Positions 28,821-36,187 of a stretch of 60,473 bases of DNA are shown in pieces (within the stretch, counting starts at the first letter, position 1; each line of letters begins with the position of its first letter). Below the pieces are notes generated by a model. That model saw only the letters and a list, made by a program, of their open reading frames with translations. It ran no database searches and was not told the origin of the DNA. Origin of the DNA: a bacterium (lineage in GTDB: Bacteria; SM23-81; DAOVCL01); NCBI GenBank assembly GCA_029932675.1, contig JAOZPP010000011.1, positions 1 through 60,473 of the forward strand, in the 5' to 3' direction. The translations under genes and the position numbers were made by a program.

Positions 28821-29594
28821 TCAGTCATAACCTCCGCCTATTTCCCTGATCTTGGCGTGTTTCTCCTCCTCCTTCACCATCTGCTCATGGTTTCTGTCCC
28901 CTTGATAACCCTTGCATCTCTGGGAGAGGGCCTTGCTTACCTCTTCACGGGAATAACAGATGAGCACATCTCCCGCCCTGATGAGGGTATCCCCTCCCGG
29001 GGCTCCAATGAACTTCTCCTCCCCTTCCACCTGGCGATAGATGGCCAAGATGAGCATCCCTTCCAGTTCCAGCCTCAAATCCCGCAACTTCCTATCGCGC
29101 AACCAACTATCCCCCCTAACCGTGATGCGGGATATGGTATAGCCCTTGCTTAGACCCAGCATCTGTTCGTAGTCATAGATCCGCACCGCCGCCCATTTGG
29201 TCAAGGCCCTGGTGATTACCCTTTTCATTATCCGATAGATGAACCTGGAGCGGGCGGAGAGGAAGATGACCACAAGGCCGGCAAAGAGGATCTCTCCCCT
29301 GATGAGGATGTTCCTCCCGCTTTGCCCAATGAAGGTGAGGACCAGGGTGGCGATGGAGGAGGTTATCCCGGCGCCTCCCAAAAGGATCAACAACCGGATT
29401 ATCCTTCTGCGCACGGGATGGGTGACTATGGACTCCGACTCCGTGGTGGTGAACCCCACGCCGGAAAAGGCAGACTGGGCCTGGAAGACGGCCACCTCTG
29501 GGGAGAGGCCGGTGAGCTCGAGGGCGATGGCCCCAATCCTCACCACCACGATGGAGAGGACGATAATGGTTAACAGGCTGAAGACAGCTACCAT
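28821..29594 (-). CDS. Membrane protein with TrkA_C (RCK_C) domain
   Basis: 257 aa. Four hydrophobic segments lie in the first 110 residues. Between them SAFSGVGFTTTESE looks like a potassium-transporter (TrkH/KtrB-type) filter region, but only one such loop is present. The C-terminal part (about 165-235) is a TrkA_C domain (ISRITVRGDSWLRDRKLRDL to RAGDVLICY), which binds nucleotides in K+ channels. Such TrkA_C membrane proteins are known but their transport role is mostly unproved. ATG directly follows the TAA of the zinc-ribbon relic (TAAATG). Confidence 0.72.
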   Translation of the reverse strand: MVAVFSLLTIIVLSIVVVRIGAIALELTGLSPEVAVFQAQSAFSGVGFTTTESESIVTHPVRRRIIRLLILLGGAGITSSIATLVLTFIGQSGRNILIRGEILFAGLVVIFLSARSRFIYRIMKRVITRALTKWAAVRIYDYEQMLGLSKGYTISRITVRGDSWLRDRKLRDLRLELEGMLILAIYRQVEGEEKFIGAPGGDTLIRAGDVLICYSREEVSKALSQRCKGYQGDRNHEQMVKEEEKHAKIREIGGGYD

Positions 29595-29885
29595 TTACCT
29601 CACCGAAAATGCTTTATTCAACTCTTGCTGTAGGGACAGGGCCTTAGTTAGCCCTGTCCAGGAGAGGGAGATGAATGCCTGCCCTCCACAGCGGGTGCAC
29701 ATTCCCATTTTTGAGGAGGCAAAGCCTATTTTGCAGTTGTGGTTAGTGCAGGGGTTCGCACCATCCGCATCCTAACAGTTATTCAAGTCAAGGTGACCCT
29801 GCCACGATCCTGACTTGTCTTCATGGGGGGGCCAGAGTGGGTATATCTGGGAGACGGCTGCATTATTCTCATCGCTCGATACTGT
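29595..29885 (-). pseudogene. Zinc-ribbon protein relic with in-frame stop
   Basis: Minus-strand reading of about 95 codons broken by TAG at 29772-29774. Upstream of the stop: SQIYPLWPPHEDKSGSWQGH then LDLNNC. Downstream: DADGANPCTNHNCKIG and MGMCTRCGGQ, a four-Cys zinc-ribbon pattern, ending SVR just before the TrkA_C gene. The repeat copy at 32438-32488 has TGG where this copy has TAG, which supports mutation of an older gene. No start codon is seen. Identity unknown. Confidence 0.45.
29748..29798 (+). repeat. Repeat A, left copy (51 bp)
   Basis: Matches 32438-32488 in the same orientation at 46 of 51 positions. It codes part of the zinc-ribbon relic on the minus strand. Similarity stops sharply on both sides. 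Confidence 0.75.
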
Positions 29886-29965
29886 TCAGTAGACCTTATG
29901 ATTCCTTCCACATTCCTCTACGGTCGAAGTTCTGAGGCTCAAGACCGATAAGGAGGTCAAGCCAC

Positions 29966-30090
29966 TCATCCGTCTAGGACTTCCAATCCCTCGACCGCCT
30001 CGGAATAGGTGCCGTCCGGGTCGTGCCAGACAACGAGGCCAATTGTCGGCGACTTGTTTGGCGAACGTATTCCAAAGCGATACCCATCGC
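29966..30090 (-). pseudogene. PglZ-like N-terminal relic (downstream copy)
   Basis: Just after the AbiEii-like stop the minus strand reads AKQVADN and, after a one-base shift, GLVVWHDPDGTYSEAVEGLE up to a stop at 29966. The VVW-DP-G pattern is what I remember from the start of PglZ-type alkaline-phosphatase proteins of BREX systems. The same phrase opens the relic at 32083-32241. The rest of the gene is gone. The family assignment is tentative. Confidence 0.4.
30023..30064 (+). repeat. Repeat B, left copy (about 42 bp)
   Basis: Matches 32161-32201 in the same orientation with about six mismatches and one extra A; that A is the frameshift in the PglZ-like relic. It lies on the outer side of the AbiE-like pair. 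Confidence 0.65.
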
Positions 30091-30984
30091 TCAGTTTCCT
30101 TCAGCATTTGTTTCGGCCTTTGCTGGAAATATCTCCTGCAAGGCGGAGATAAATTCATCGAGCTGCAGTTCGGGTCGATAATAATGGCTTTCCCGCAATC
30201 GGATGATGCCCGGACGGTCAAGGGCGGAAAAATACCTCGCGATCAGGCGCCTCGCCTTCATAACGTAGGGTTCATCAGCATATTGATCGCGGAATTGGAT
30301 GGCTTGGTCCCATTCACTCTCCATCGTAGTCGCCAAGATGGTGTACATATCCAGTGCATGGTACCGGCTGAATTCCTTGTCAGTATCGTCGAGCCGGTCA
30401 CTGAATGCGAATAGCTTCATCATCAAAAACGTGTACGGATGTGGCAGGGATACCTCAGCTTGCCAGGACTCGCCTGAGCTGAGTTTTCCATTAAGCCATA
30501 TAGGCAACAGCCCCTCCTCCAATGTCGGCGCTTCGTCCACAGGATGGGCGTGAATGCCGACGGAGGGTTTGGGTCGGGCACGGCGGTCATCTGCCTTCAC
30601 CCGGGTGCCTTCAAAGCGGTTTTGCGGGCCGGTAAGGATGTCTATCTTGATGCTGCCAGCCTCTGTACCATCCGGCCCTGGTTTCACAAACTGGTATTTC
30701 TCTGCCCCGGGGACTGTCTGGTAGCCCAGCTTGTCGAGGGCTTCTGCCAGGGGTTTCAATTTCACAGGTTCGATGAGTAATTCCGGCCGCAGAAACAGGT
30801 CGAGGTCGTTGGTGGAGCGCGGCTCAGGCCATTCCTGCAAAAGGGTTCTTACCCCTAGTCTGTGTACATGGGCTGTCTTTAAATAAATGCCAAAGCCCCC
30901 GCCGATGATGAGTTTAACGTCTGTGCCCTTCACTTCACGAAGCAGATCGAGGAGCGCCGTTTGCAGGTCGGGTATCGTGATCAT
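30091..30984 (-). CDS. AbiEii-like nucleotidyltransferase toxin
   Basis: 297 aa. Nucleotidyltransferase-fold protein: IIGGGFGIYL is the Gly-rich start and RSTNDLDLFL supplies the metal-binding Asp pair; a third acidic residue is probably in SIKIDILTG. AbiEii toxins of type IV toxin-antitoxin systems modify tRNA or other acceptors with nucleotides. The gene overlaps the upstream AbiEi-like gene by four bases (ATGA), the usual order being antitoxin then toxin. It is bracketed by relics of one other gene, so the pair was probably inserted as a cassette. Confidence 0.72.
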   Translation of the reverse strand: MITIPDLQTALLDLLREVKGTDVKLIIGGGFGIYLKTAHVHRLGVRTLLQEWPEPRSTNDLDLFLRPELLIEPVKLKPLAEALDKLGYQTVPGAEKYQFVKPGPDGTEAGSIKIDILTGPQNRFEGTRVKADDRRARPKPSVGIHAHPVDEAPTLEEGLLPIWLNGKLSSGESWQAEVSLPHPYTFLMMKLFAFSDRLDDTDKEFSRYHALDMYTILATTMESEWDQAIQFRDQYADEPYVMKARRLIARYFSALDRPGIIRLRESHYYRPELQLDEFISALQEIFPAKAETNAEGN

Positions 30985-32090
30985 TGCTGTGCCGGCTTAA
31001 GGTCCTTCAAAAGTAACGATTTCACCTGTTCGGCGGTTTCTTGGTCACGCTTGTCACCGGCCATCAGCTCCAGATACACCTGCACCGGGGAGGCCCACCA
31101 GAAATTCCCCTCCTGTCGGGCATCAAAGTAAACTGCTTCATCTTCCGTCTCAACCAGTTCAAGGTTTGGAAATCTATCCGTTTGATTTCCGGGCAGCCGC
31201 TCCAGCAACTCCCCCAAACGCGGACTGTAAACGGATAACACATCTCCTCGCTGCATCACAGCATATCGCCCAACCGAAGATATACCTGTAGCTACAAAGG
31301 GAAAATCCAATTTTTGCGATAATTCCAACAATAATTTCAGAATATTTTCGGTTGGTTCAGAAATCTTAAGACGCACACGTGCCGTTACAGTTGGTGTGAC
31401 ATAGTTATCACTCAATTTTTTCAAAAGCTTTGCGGGCTGGAGCAACCGAATTGTGCCCCTGCGTTCAACGATCAGGTCCTCCTCCAAGGTCCTCAACGCT
31501 TTCGATACTGTTGAAAGGCTCATGGGCTTCTTATCCCACCGGTTCACCAGCATGTTTCGTTGGTTAATCTCCGAACGAATCTCTTGAACAGCATTAAAGA
31601 CGGGATTGACGAAAAAGACCCTTCCAACCATCGAACTGTTTTTCCGATAGATGTTCTTGATTGGAGTGGATGAGGAGAAACGGTTCTTTCCACCGCCACG
31701 GAGCACGGCAAAGATACCCGGCACAATCACCACGCCGTTGCCGCAGAGGTCGATACCGCTGATCCCTTCTCGTTCCAGTTCCTGTAATCGATTTTCACTC
31801 AGAAAGGGCAAGAACAGCATTGGCAGGCAGTCATTTGGAAGGGCTAATGATTTCAACAGGTTGAGACCATCCTGGAAAGCCTTTGGTGTGGAGAGGGCCT
31901 TGCATTCGACCGCAAACTTTGCTACGTTTCCATGCCATGAGGCCTCAACCAGCGCGTCGAGACGGCGGTTTTTGGTTACTCTGGGCTCGCTTTCCAAAAA
32001 GCGAAAGGATAGCGGAGGCAGAAGGATTTTGCCTCTCCGCAACTCTTCGAGCATTTCCTTCTTTGTCGGTATTTTCCTGATTTTATCCAT
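30981..32090 (-). CDS. AbiEi-like antitoxin/regulator with nuclease-like N-terminus
   Basis: About 369 aa from ATG 32090; a TTG at 32102 is an alternative. The N-terminal half looks like a PD-(D/E)xK fold (RRLDALVEASW, then FAVECKALS) followed by ISGIDLCGNGVVIVPG. The middle part is a winged helix: QRNMLVNRWDKKPMSLSTVS then KALRTLEEDLIVERRGTIRL. The C-terminal domain fits AbiEi. Known AbiEi proteins bind inverted repeats at their own promoter and repress the pair; an ATTTTCCT/AGGAAAAT repeat lies over the start. Whether the nuclease-like domain is active is unknown. Confidence 0.65.
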   Translation of the reverse strand: MDKIRKIPTKKEMLEELRRGKILLPPLSFRFLESEPRVTKNRRLDALVEASWHGNVAKFAVECKALSTPKAFQDGLNLLKSLALPNDCLPMLFLPFLSENRLQELEREGISGIDLCGNGVVIVPGIFAVLRGGGKNRFSSSTPIKNIYRKNSSMVGRVFFVNPVFNAVQEIRSEINQRNMLVNRWDKKPMSLSTVSKALRTLEEDLIVERRGTIRLLQPAKLLKKLSDNYVTPTVTARVRLKISEPTENILKLLLELSQKLDFPFVATGISSVGRYAVMQRGDVLSVYSPRLGELLERLPGNQTDRFPNLELVETEDEAVYFDARQEGNFWWASPVQVYLELMAGDKRDQETAEQVKSLLLKDLKPAQQ

Positions 32091-32126
32091 TTTCCTGAAC
32101 AAGAAAATAACTCATTTTAGGAAAAT
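32089..32126. promoter_or_regulatory. Possible operator of the AbiE-like pair
   Basis: Inverted repeat ATTTTCCT (32089-32096) and AGGAAAAT (32119-32126), 22 bases apart, covering the start of the AbiEi-like gene. AbiEi antitoxins are known to bind inverted repeats in this position. Confidence 0.4.
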
Positions 32127-32160
32127 AAGCAAGTTTTATTTCACGGTGTGCTGTGGGGTT

Positions 32161-32201
32161 GTACCAAACAAGGAGACCATTGTCGGCGACCTGCTTGGCG
32201 A
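32161..32201 (+). repeat. Repeat B, right copy (41 bp)
   Basis: Partner of 30023-30064, same orientation, without the extra A. Codes AKQVADNGLL of the upstream PglZ-like relic on the minus strand. Confidence 0.65.
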
Positions 32202-32268
32202 TCAAGCTGATGAGATATTCAGTAACCACCTTATCCGCCATTATCCGTTTGCTCCTGGATAGTTCCAA

Positions 32269-32306
32269 AAACACGGAAAAACACGATTAAACGTGTGTCC
32301 GTGTTT
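32269..32306. repeat. Hairpin upstream of the AbiE cassette
   Basis: Outer arms AAACACGGA (32269-32277) and TCCGTGTTT (32298-32306); inner arms ACACG (32281-32285) and CGTGT (32292-32296). It could be a terminator for transcripts from hsdM or a relic of an inserted element. Confidence 0.5.
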
Positions 32307-32437
32307 ATCGTTTTTGATAATACGCGCCACGGCCTTTCCCAACAAGCTCCAACTTCCCTAGGTACCAGTAAATCGGGGGGTTCGGCGGCTCTTGGAGTAG
32401 CACTTGACGTGGTCCATCCAGAAGCCGCTGTGAGAAC

Positions 32438-32488
32438 GCAAGGGTTTGCACCATCCGCATCCCAGCAGTTATTCAAGTCAAGGTCACC
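32438..32488 (+). repeat. Repeat A, right copy (51 bp)
   Basis: Partner of 29748-29798 with five mismatches. On the minus strand it codes LDLNNCWDADGANPC, with TGG in place of the stop in the left copy. Beyond the repeat no zinc-ribbon sequence follows. Confidence 0.75.
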
Positions 32489-32516
32489 TCAGATTCCTTA
32501 GCCCGTAGACGGAGCG

Positions 32517-32881
32517 TCATGATCCGCCTCCCTGCCTGCGCCGAGGCAGGCTTTCCGTGCGGAGCATGATCAAATCCTGGTCAAGGCCGTGCCGCAGCAC
32601 ATCGAGCCGCCCGGAAACCGCGACCAGATGAGCCGCTTCTCTCTCGTGATGTTCAAGGGCTTTCTCTTCATTACCGAGAGCTGACTCAGGGTCAAGACTA
32701 CCGGATCCTTCATCGATGATATCGTATCCAGCTTTATGCCTCCGGCATAAACTACATCTGCGAGACCTAAAGCCAATGAGAGAGAAATAAGAAAACCTTC
32801 TCCTCCCGAGAGAATATTTACTGGACGCGTTGTTCCCGTCGGAAAAGTTGTCTGACCTTTATCTTTTCCATTCCAGTTCAT
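32517..32881 (-). pseudogene. SbcC/SMC-type ATPase C-terminal fragment, frameshifted
   Basis: From 32881 the minus strand reads [20 protein letters not shown], the ABC signature region of SbcC/Rad50-like ATPases. A shift near 32735 then gives [11 protein letters not shown], the Walker B/D-loop expected next (usually FIDEGFGSLDPES). The tail after this ([20 protein letters not shown]) is not SbcC-like and faintly recalls the end of HsdS proteins. About 120 codons are left of a protein that would normally be far longer. Lies directly after hsdM. Confidence 0.65.
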
Positions 32882-32920
32882 TGATTCCTCGGGACCGTTC
32901 TATCTTGACCTGCCAGACTC

Positions 32921-34444
32921 TCACGGTTCCAACTCCTTCACAATCTCGGCTCGCTCTTCCAGGTCGGCCAGCACGTCGCGGATCTGGTCCAGTGCCGACT
33001 CAAGGTCTTCGGCGATCTCGGCTGCGATGATGTGGGGATCGGGCAGGTCGGACGAATCTTCCAGACTCTCGTCACGCAGCCAGAAGATGTCAAGACTAGC
33101 CTTGTCCCGGCTTACGATTTCCTCGTAAGTGAATCTACGCCAGCGTCCGTTGGGGTTCTTCTCGGACCAGGTGGGCCTGCGCTTGTGCCGTTCGCCCGGC
33201 TTGTAACAGGCCACGAACTCGTCAAGGTCCGCCCGCGTCATGCGGTTCTGCTTGAGGGTAAAGTGCATGTTGGTGCGAAGGTCGTAGAACCAGACCGCCT
33301 TGGTCCAGGGCTTGGCGCTTGCTGGCTTGCGGTCAAAGAACAACACGTTAGCCTTGACGCCCTGGGCATAGAAGATTCCCGTAGGCAGTCTGAGCACGGT
33401 GTGTAACTCACATTCGTACATGAGCTTCCGGCGCACTGTTTCGCCGGCGCCGCCCTCGAACAGCACGTTATCGGGTACGACCACCGCGGCCCGGCCGTTT
33501 ATCTCAAGAAGGCTCTTTACATGCTGCACAAAGTTGAGTTGCTTGTTGGTTGTAGTTACCCAAAAATCTGGTCGAGAATAAGCCACAGCGTGCTTGTCGA
33601 GTTTGCCCTCCCCGTTGACAACGGTAATGCTCGACTTCTTACCAAAGGGGGGATTGGTCACCACCACCTGGTAATGTTCGGACGGTTCGCTGCGCAGGCT
33701 GTCGTCCACCCGGATGGGCGGATCGTGTTCGCCGTCGGCAGGTCCGATCCCGTGCAGGTAGAGGTTCATGGCACACAGGCGGGCTACGCCTTCCACCAGT
33801 TCCACGCCACGGAGCGCATCATATCGCAGGTGTTTTTTCTGGTCACGATCCAGCTTGAAGTTTCTTGCTATGTAGTTGTAAGCTGAGAGCAGAAAACCGC
33901 CGGTCCCGCAGGCCGGGTCGCAGATCACCTCGCCGGGCTGGGGCTGGATGCAGTCGACGATTGCATCAATGAGCGGCCGCGGGGTAAAGTATTGTCCCGC
34001 GCCGGATTTTATGTCCTGGGCGTTCCGCTCCAACAGTCCTTCGTAAGCATCACCTTTGACGTCGGCGTCCAGGGCCAGCCATGTTTCCTTGCCGATCAAC
34101 TCCACGATGAGTTGGCGCAGTTTGGCCGGGTCCTGGATCTTGTTTTGTGCTTTGCCGAAGATGAGGCCGAGCATTCCTTTCTGCTGGCCCAGGTGACGGA
34201 GCGTTTTGCGGTAGTGTTCATCGAGCCTGGTGCCTACCATACCCGGCTTAGCAAGGTCGCTCCAGCGATAGCCCTCGGGCACCGGATGTTCCCCGCCCAT
34301 CATCTCCACGCGCTCGTCGGCCATCTTGAGGAACAGCAGGAATGTGAGTTGTTCCAGGTAATCCTGATAGCTCAAGCCGTCGTCACGAAGGACGTTGCAG
34401 TAGGACCAGAGCTTTTTGACGAGGCGGTCGGTGTCGTTTGTCAT
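32921..34444 (-). CDS. hsdM: Type I restriction-modification DNA methyltransferase subunit
   Basis: 507 aa, normal length. N6-adenine methyltransferase subunit that works with HsdS. The helical N-terminal domain begins DRLVKKLWSYCNVLRDDGLS; the catalytic domain has GQYFTPRPLIDAIVD, SAM motif DPACGTGGFLLSAYNY and the N6-adenine motif NPPFGKK. Last intact gene of the hsd operon; its ATG overlaps the stop of the TOPRIM-like gene by four bases. Arginine codons are mostly CGN, unlike the host genes on either side. Confidence 0.95.
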   Translation of the reverse strand: MTNDTDRLVKKLWSYCNVLRDDGLSYQDYLEQLTFLLFLKMADERVEMMGGEHPVPEGYRWSDLAKPGMVGTRLDEHYRKTLRHLGQQKGMLGLIFGKAQNKIQDPAKLRQLIVELIGKETWLALDADVKGDAYEGLLERNAQDIKSGAGQYFTPRPLIDAIVDCIQPQPGEVICDPACGTGGFLLSAYNYIARNFKLDRDQKKHLRYDALRGVELVEGVARLCAMNLYLHGIGPADGEHDPPIRVDDSLRSEPSEHYQVVVTNPPFGKKSSITVVNGEGKLDKHAVAYSRPDFWVTTTNKQLNFVQHVKSLLEINGRAAVVVPDNVLFEGGAGETVRRKLMYECELHTVLRLPTGIFYAQGVKANVLFFDRKPASAKPWTKAVWFYDLRTNMHFTLKQNRMTRADLDEFVACYKPGERHKRRPTWSEKNPNGRWRRFTYEEIVSRDKASLDIFWLRDESLEDSSDLPDPHIIAAEIAEDLESALDQIRDVLADLEERAEIVKELEP

Positions 34445-35049
34445 GGGTAAACTTCTCCTTGATTGCCAATGTTTTGATTAAGAAAAATAAGCGCCCTTTC
34501 CAAAGAACCAAAACAAGGAACATCCGCCCTTTGCAGAGTCGGGAAATCGATTTTTCGCGTCATAGGTAACTGATCAATCGTAGGTTTGTATGAACGTCCT
34601 GGAGGTAATTGCTTCGAAAGCCATTCCTTTATACCCCGCCGTTCTTCCCAAGAGACTTTGTCCCACGGTGGAAAGCCCATCCTGCTGAGGCAGGGAAGAA
34701 AAAGCACCTCGTATTCGGGATGTAGCAGAATATAAGCCGTGGGAAACGGCAAATTGAGTGTGCGGAGCTGCCCTGCGATTTGCGGTGCCAGCTCCCTAGG
34801 ACATTTATCATCCTCATCCCTTAAGATCAGCAACGCCCCTGCATCGTCTTTTGTACGGACAAATTCAACGCCCGCCCTTACACCACCGCGCGTTTGCGCC
34901 TCCCACTGGTGGAGATTGAGCCAACGCCGTGGTTTAGCCCAAGCTAAAGAAAGCTTCAGTTTTTTATAACTTAGCCGCACGACAAGATTGTGTATAGCGT
35001 CTACATCCCCATGCCCTTCTACAAGAATATAACCTTTGGTCACTTTCAT
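34441..35049 (-). CDS. DUF4276-like (TOPRIM-type) protein paired with an AAA ATPase
   Basis: 202 aa. ILVEGHGDVDAIHNLV near the N-terminus is the Glu-containing first TOPRIM motif, and LLILRDEDDKCPREL fits the second, DxD-like motif. I take it as a DUF4276-type TOPRIM-like nuclease. It follows the AAA ATPase with a 4-base overlap and precedes hsdM with another. ATPase plus TOPRIM pairs act in abortive infection (PARIS, split OLD-like systems). Inference: a second defence module carried inside the restriction operon. Confidence 0.7.
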   Translation of the reverse strand: MKVTKGYILVEGHGDVDAIHNLVVRLSYKKLKLSLAWAKPRRWLNLHQWEAQTRGGVRAGVEFVRTKDDAGALLILRDEDDKCPRELAPQIAGQLRTLNLPFPTAYILLHPEYEVLFLPCLSRMGFPPWDKVSWEERRGIKEWLSKQLPPGRSYKPTIDQLPMTRKIDFPTLQRADVPCFGSLERALIFLNQNIGNQGEVYP

Positions 35050-36185
35050 TCTTCCTTAGAGTTGTCAAAGAGAGAGAGTTGAAGATCGCCTGATACAAAA
35101 AGCTCGCTGAGACGTAAAAGACTCTTCCGAACCGGCTCCAATTGCTTTGGGGTTACCTTCCTGACATCGGTTTTGCCACTCACCCGCTTAACCACAAAAA
35201 TCACATCCCTTTTAAGATCGGCAACATCAAGAATGATTGGGCTGTGGGTTGTGACAATGACCTGAGAAACCTCACTGGCTTGTCGTAGATAGTCGTAAAG
35301 CATAGGAAGAGCACCAGGGTGTACTGTAAGTTCGGGTTCTTCTACACCGATGACTGGTAGCGAAGGTTTTTGTAAAAGGGCAGTAAGAAGACCAGCAACG
35401 CGGAGTGTCCCGTCTGACTGCTGGGCTGCTTCAAACCAACGCTTCCCCTTGCGTGCCCTGACTTGCTGTTTGAATTCCGCAATCAGATGACCTGCTGCAC
35501 TGGTCACCTGAACATCTTCGATATCTCCAGTTAATTTTTTTAAGCCAGCGACAAGATCCTCCTTCGCCTCTCTATCCTTGATGAGTTCCCGTAGAATTGA
35601 TATCCAATTTTCCCCATGTCTCTTCATAGGACGAGCCGTGTCAAACCGCTGGGGAATGCGAAGCGTGTCTGGAAAAATTGAATAGACAGTTATAACAGAC
35701 AAAAAATCTACCAATGGCTTGAACTGCTTAGTTCCACCTAACGCGGTCAATGCAAGTGATTGTTCGTCCATGCGTGGAGTTATTCCCTCTGGTCCACTCC
35801 AGTTATTGCCCTGGCGCTGAAACTCATAAACTGTTTCTTCCTGTTGGACAACTGCAACCTCCATTTTGACCCTGTACTCCTCAAGTCTGTCTCCTGTGAG
35901 AGTAAAAGCGTATTTGGCAGGGGCGGAGTTGAGGGAGAGTCGTAACTCGATATGTACATCAAAAGGACGACCATGGCTGCGTCGGCGTACGCTGTCAATT
36001 CCGTTCCGGTGAGTGACAGCGGCTGGCAGTCCTAATGTAACTGCGTCACGGACAAAAGAGAGTGCATCTAAAACGTTTGACTTGCCTGAGCCATTTGGTC
36101 CGACAAGAATCGACAATCGTCCAAGTTGAATCCGAACATTGGGACCGAGACTTCGGTAGTTTGATATGATGAGTTCTTTTATCAT
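35046..36185 (-). CDS. AAA (AAA_21, OLD-like) ATPase
   Basis: 379 aa. ATG 36185 is chosen: AAGGAG lies upstream and the protein opens MIKELIISNYRSLG as OLD-type ATPases do; the frame is open further but overlaps hsdS. Walker A GPNGSGKSN (about residue 31), signature-like QSDGTLR, Walker B VIGVEEPELT with catalytic Glu, and H-loop TTHSP. These ABC-type ATPases dimerise and usually pair with a TOPRIM nuclease; here the next gene supplies that. Starts two bases after the hsdS stop, so it depends on the hsd transcript. Confidence 0.85.
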   Translation of the reverse strand: MIKELIISNYRSLGPNVRIQLGRLSILVGPNGSGKSNVLDALSFVRDAVTLGLPAAVTHRNGIDSVRRRSHGRPFDVHIELRLSLNSAPAKYAFTLTGDRLEEYRVKMEVAVVQQEETVYEFQRQGNNWSGPEGITPRMDEQSLALTALGGTKQFKPLVDFLSVITVYSIFPDTLRIPQRFDTARPMKRHGENWISILRELIKDREAKEDLVAGLKKLTGDIEDVQVTSAAGHLIAEFKQQVRARKGKRWFEAAQQSDGTLRVAGLLTALLQKPSLPVIGVEEPELTVHPGALPMLYDYLRQASEVSQVIVTTHSPIILDVADLKRDVIFVVKRVSGKTDVRKVTPKQLEPVRKSLLRLSELFVSGDLQLSLFDNSKEE

Positions 36186-36187
36186 GA

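Larger units (their letters stand above)
32083..32241 (-). pseudogene. PglZ-like N-terminal relic (upstream copy)
   Basis: 52 codons from ATG 32241: MADKVVTEYLISLIAKQVAD then NGLLVWYNPTAHREI, after which the reading runs into the AbiE leader and stops. The phrase matches the relic after AbiEii and, from memory, the start of PglZ-like proteins. The AbiE-like pair seems to have replaced the body of this gene. Confidence 0.45.

Noticed and set aside
32231-32476. 81-codon minus-strand ORF through repeat A, right copy
   Set aside because: Only the repeat part resembles a protein; the rest has low-complexity shadow character and crosses the hairpin.
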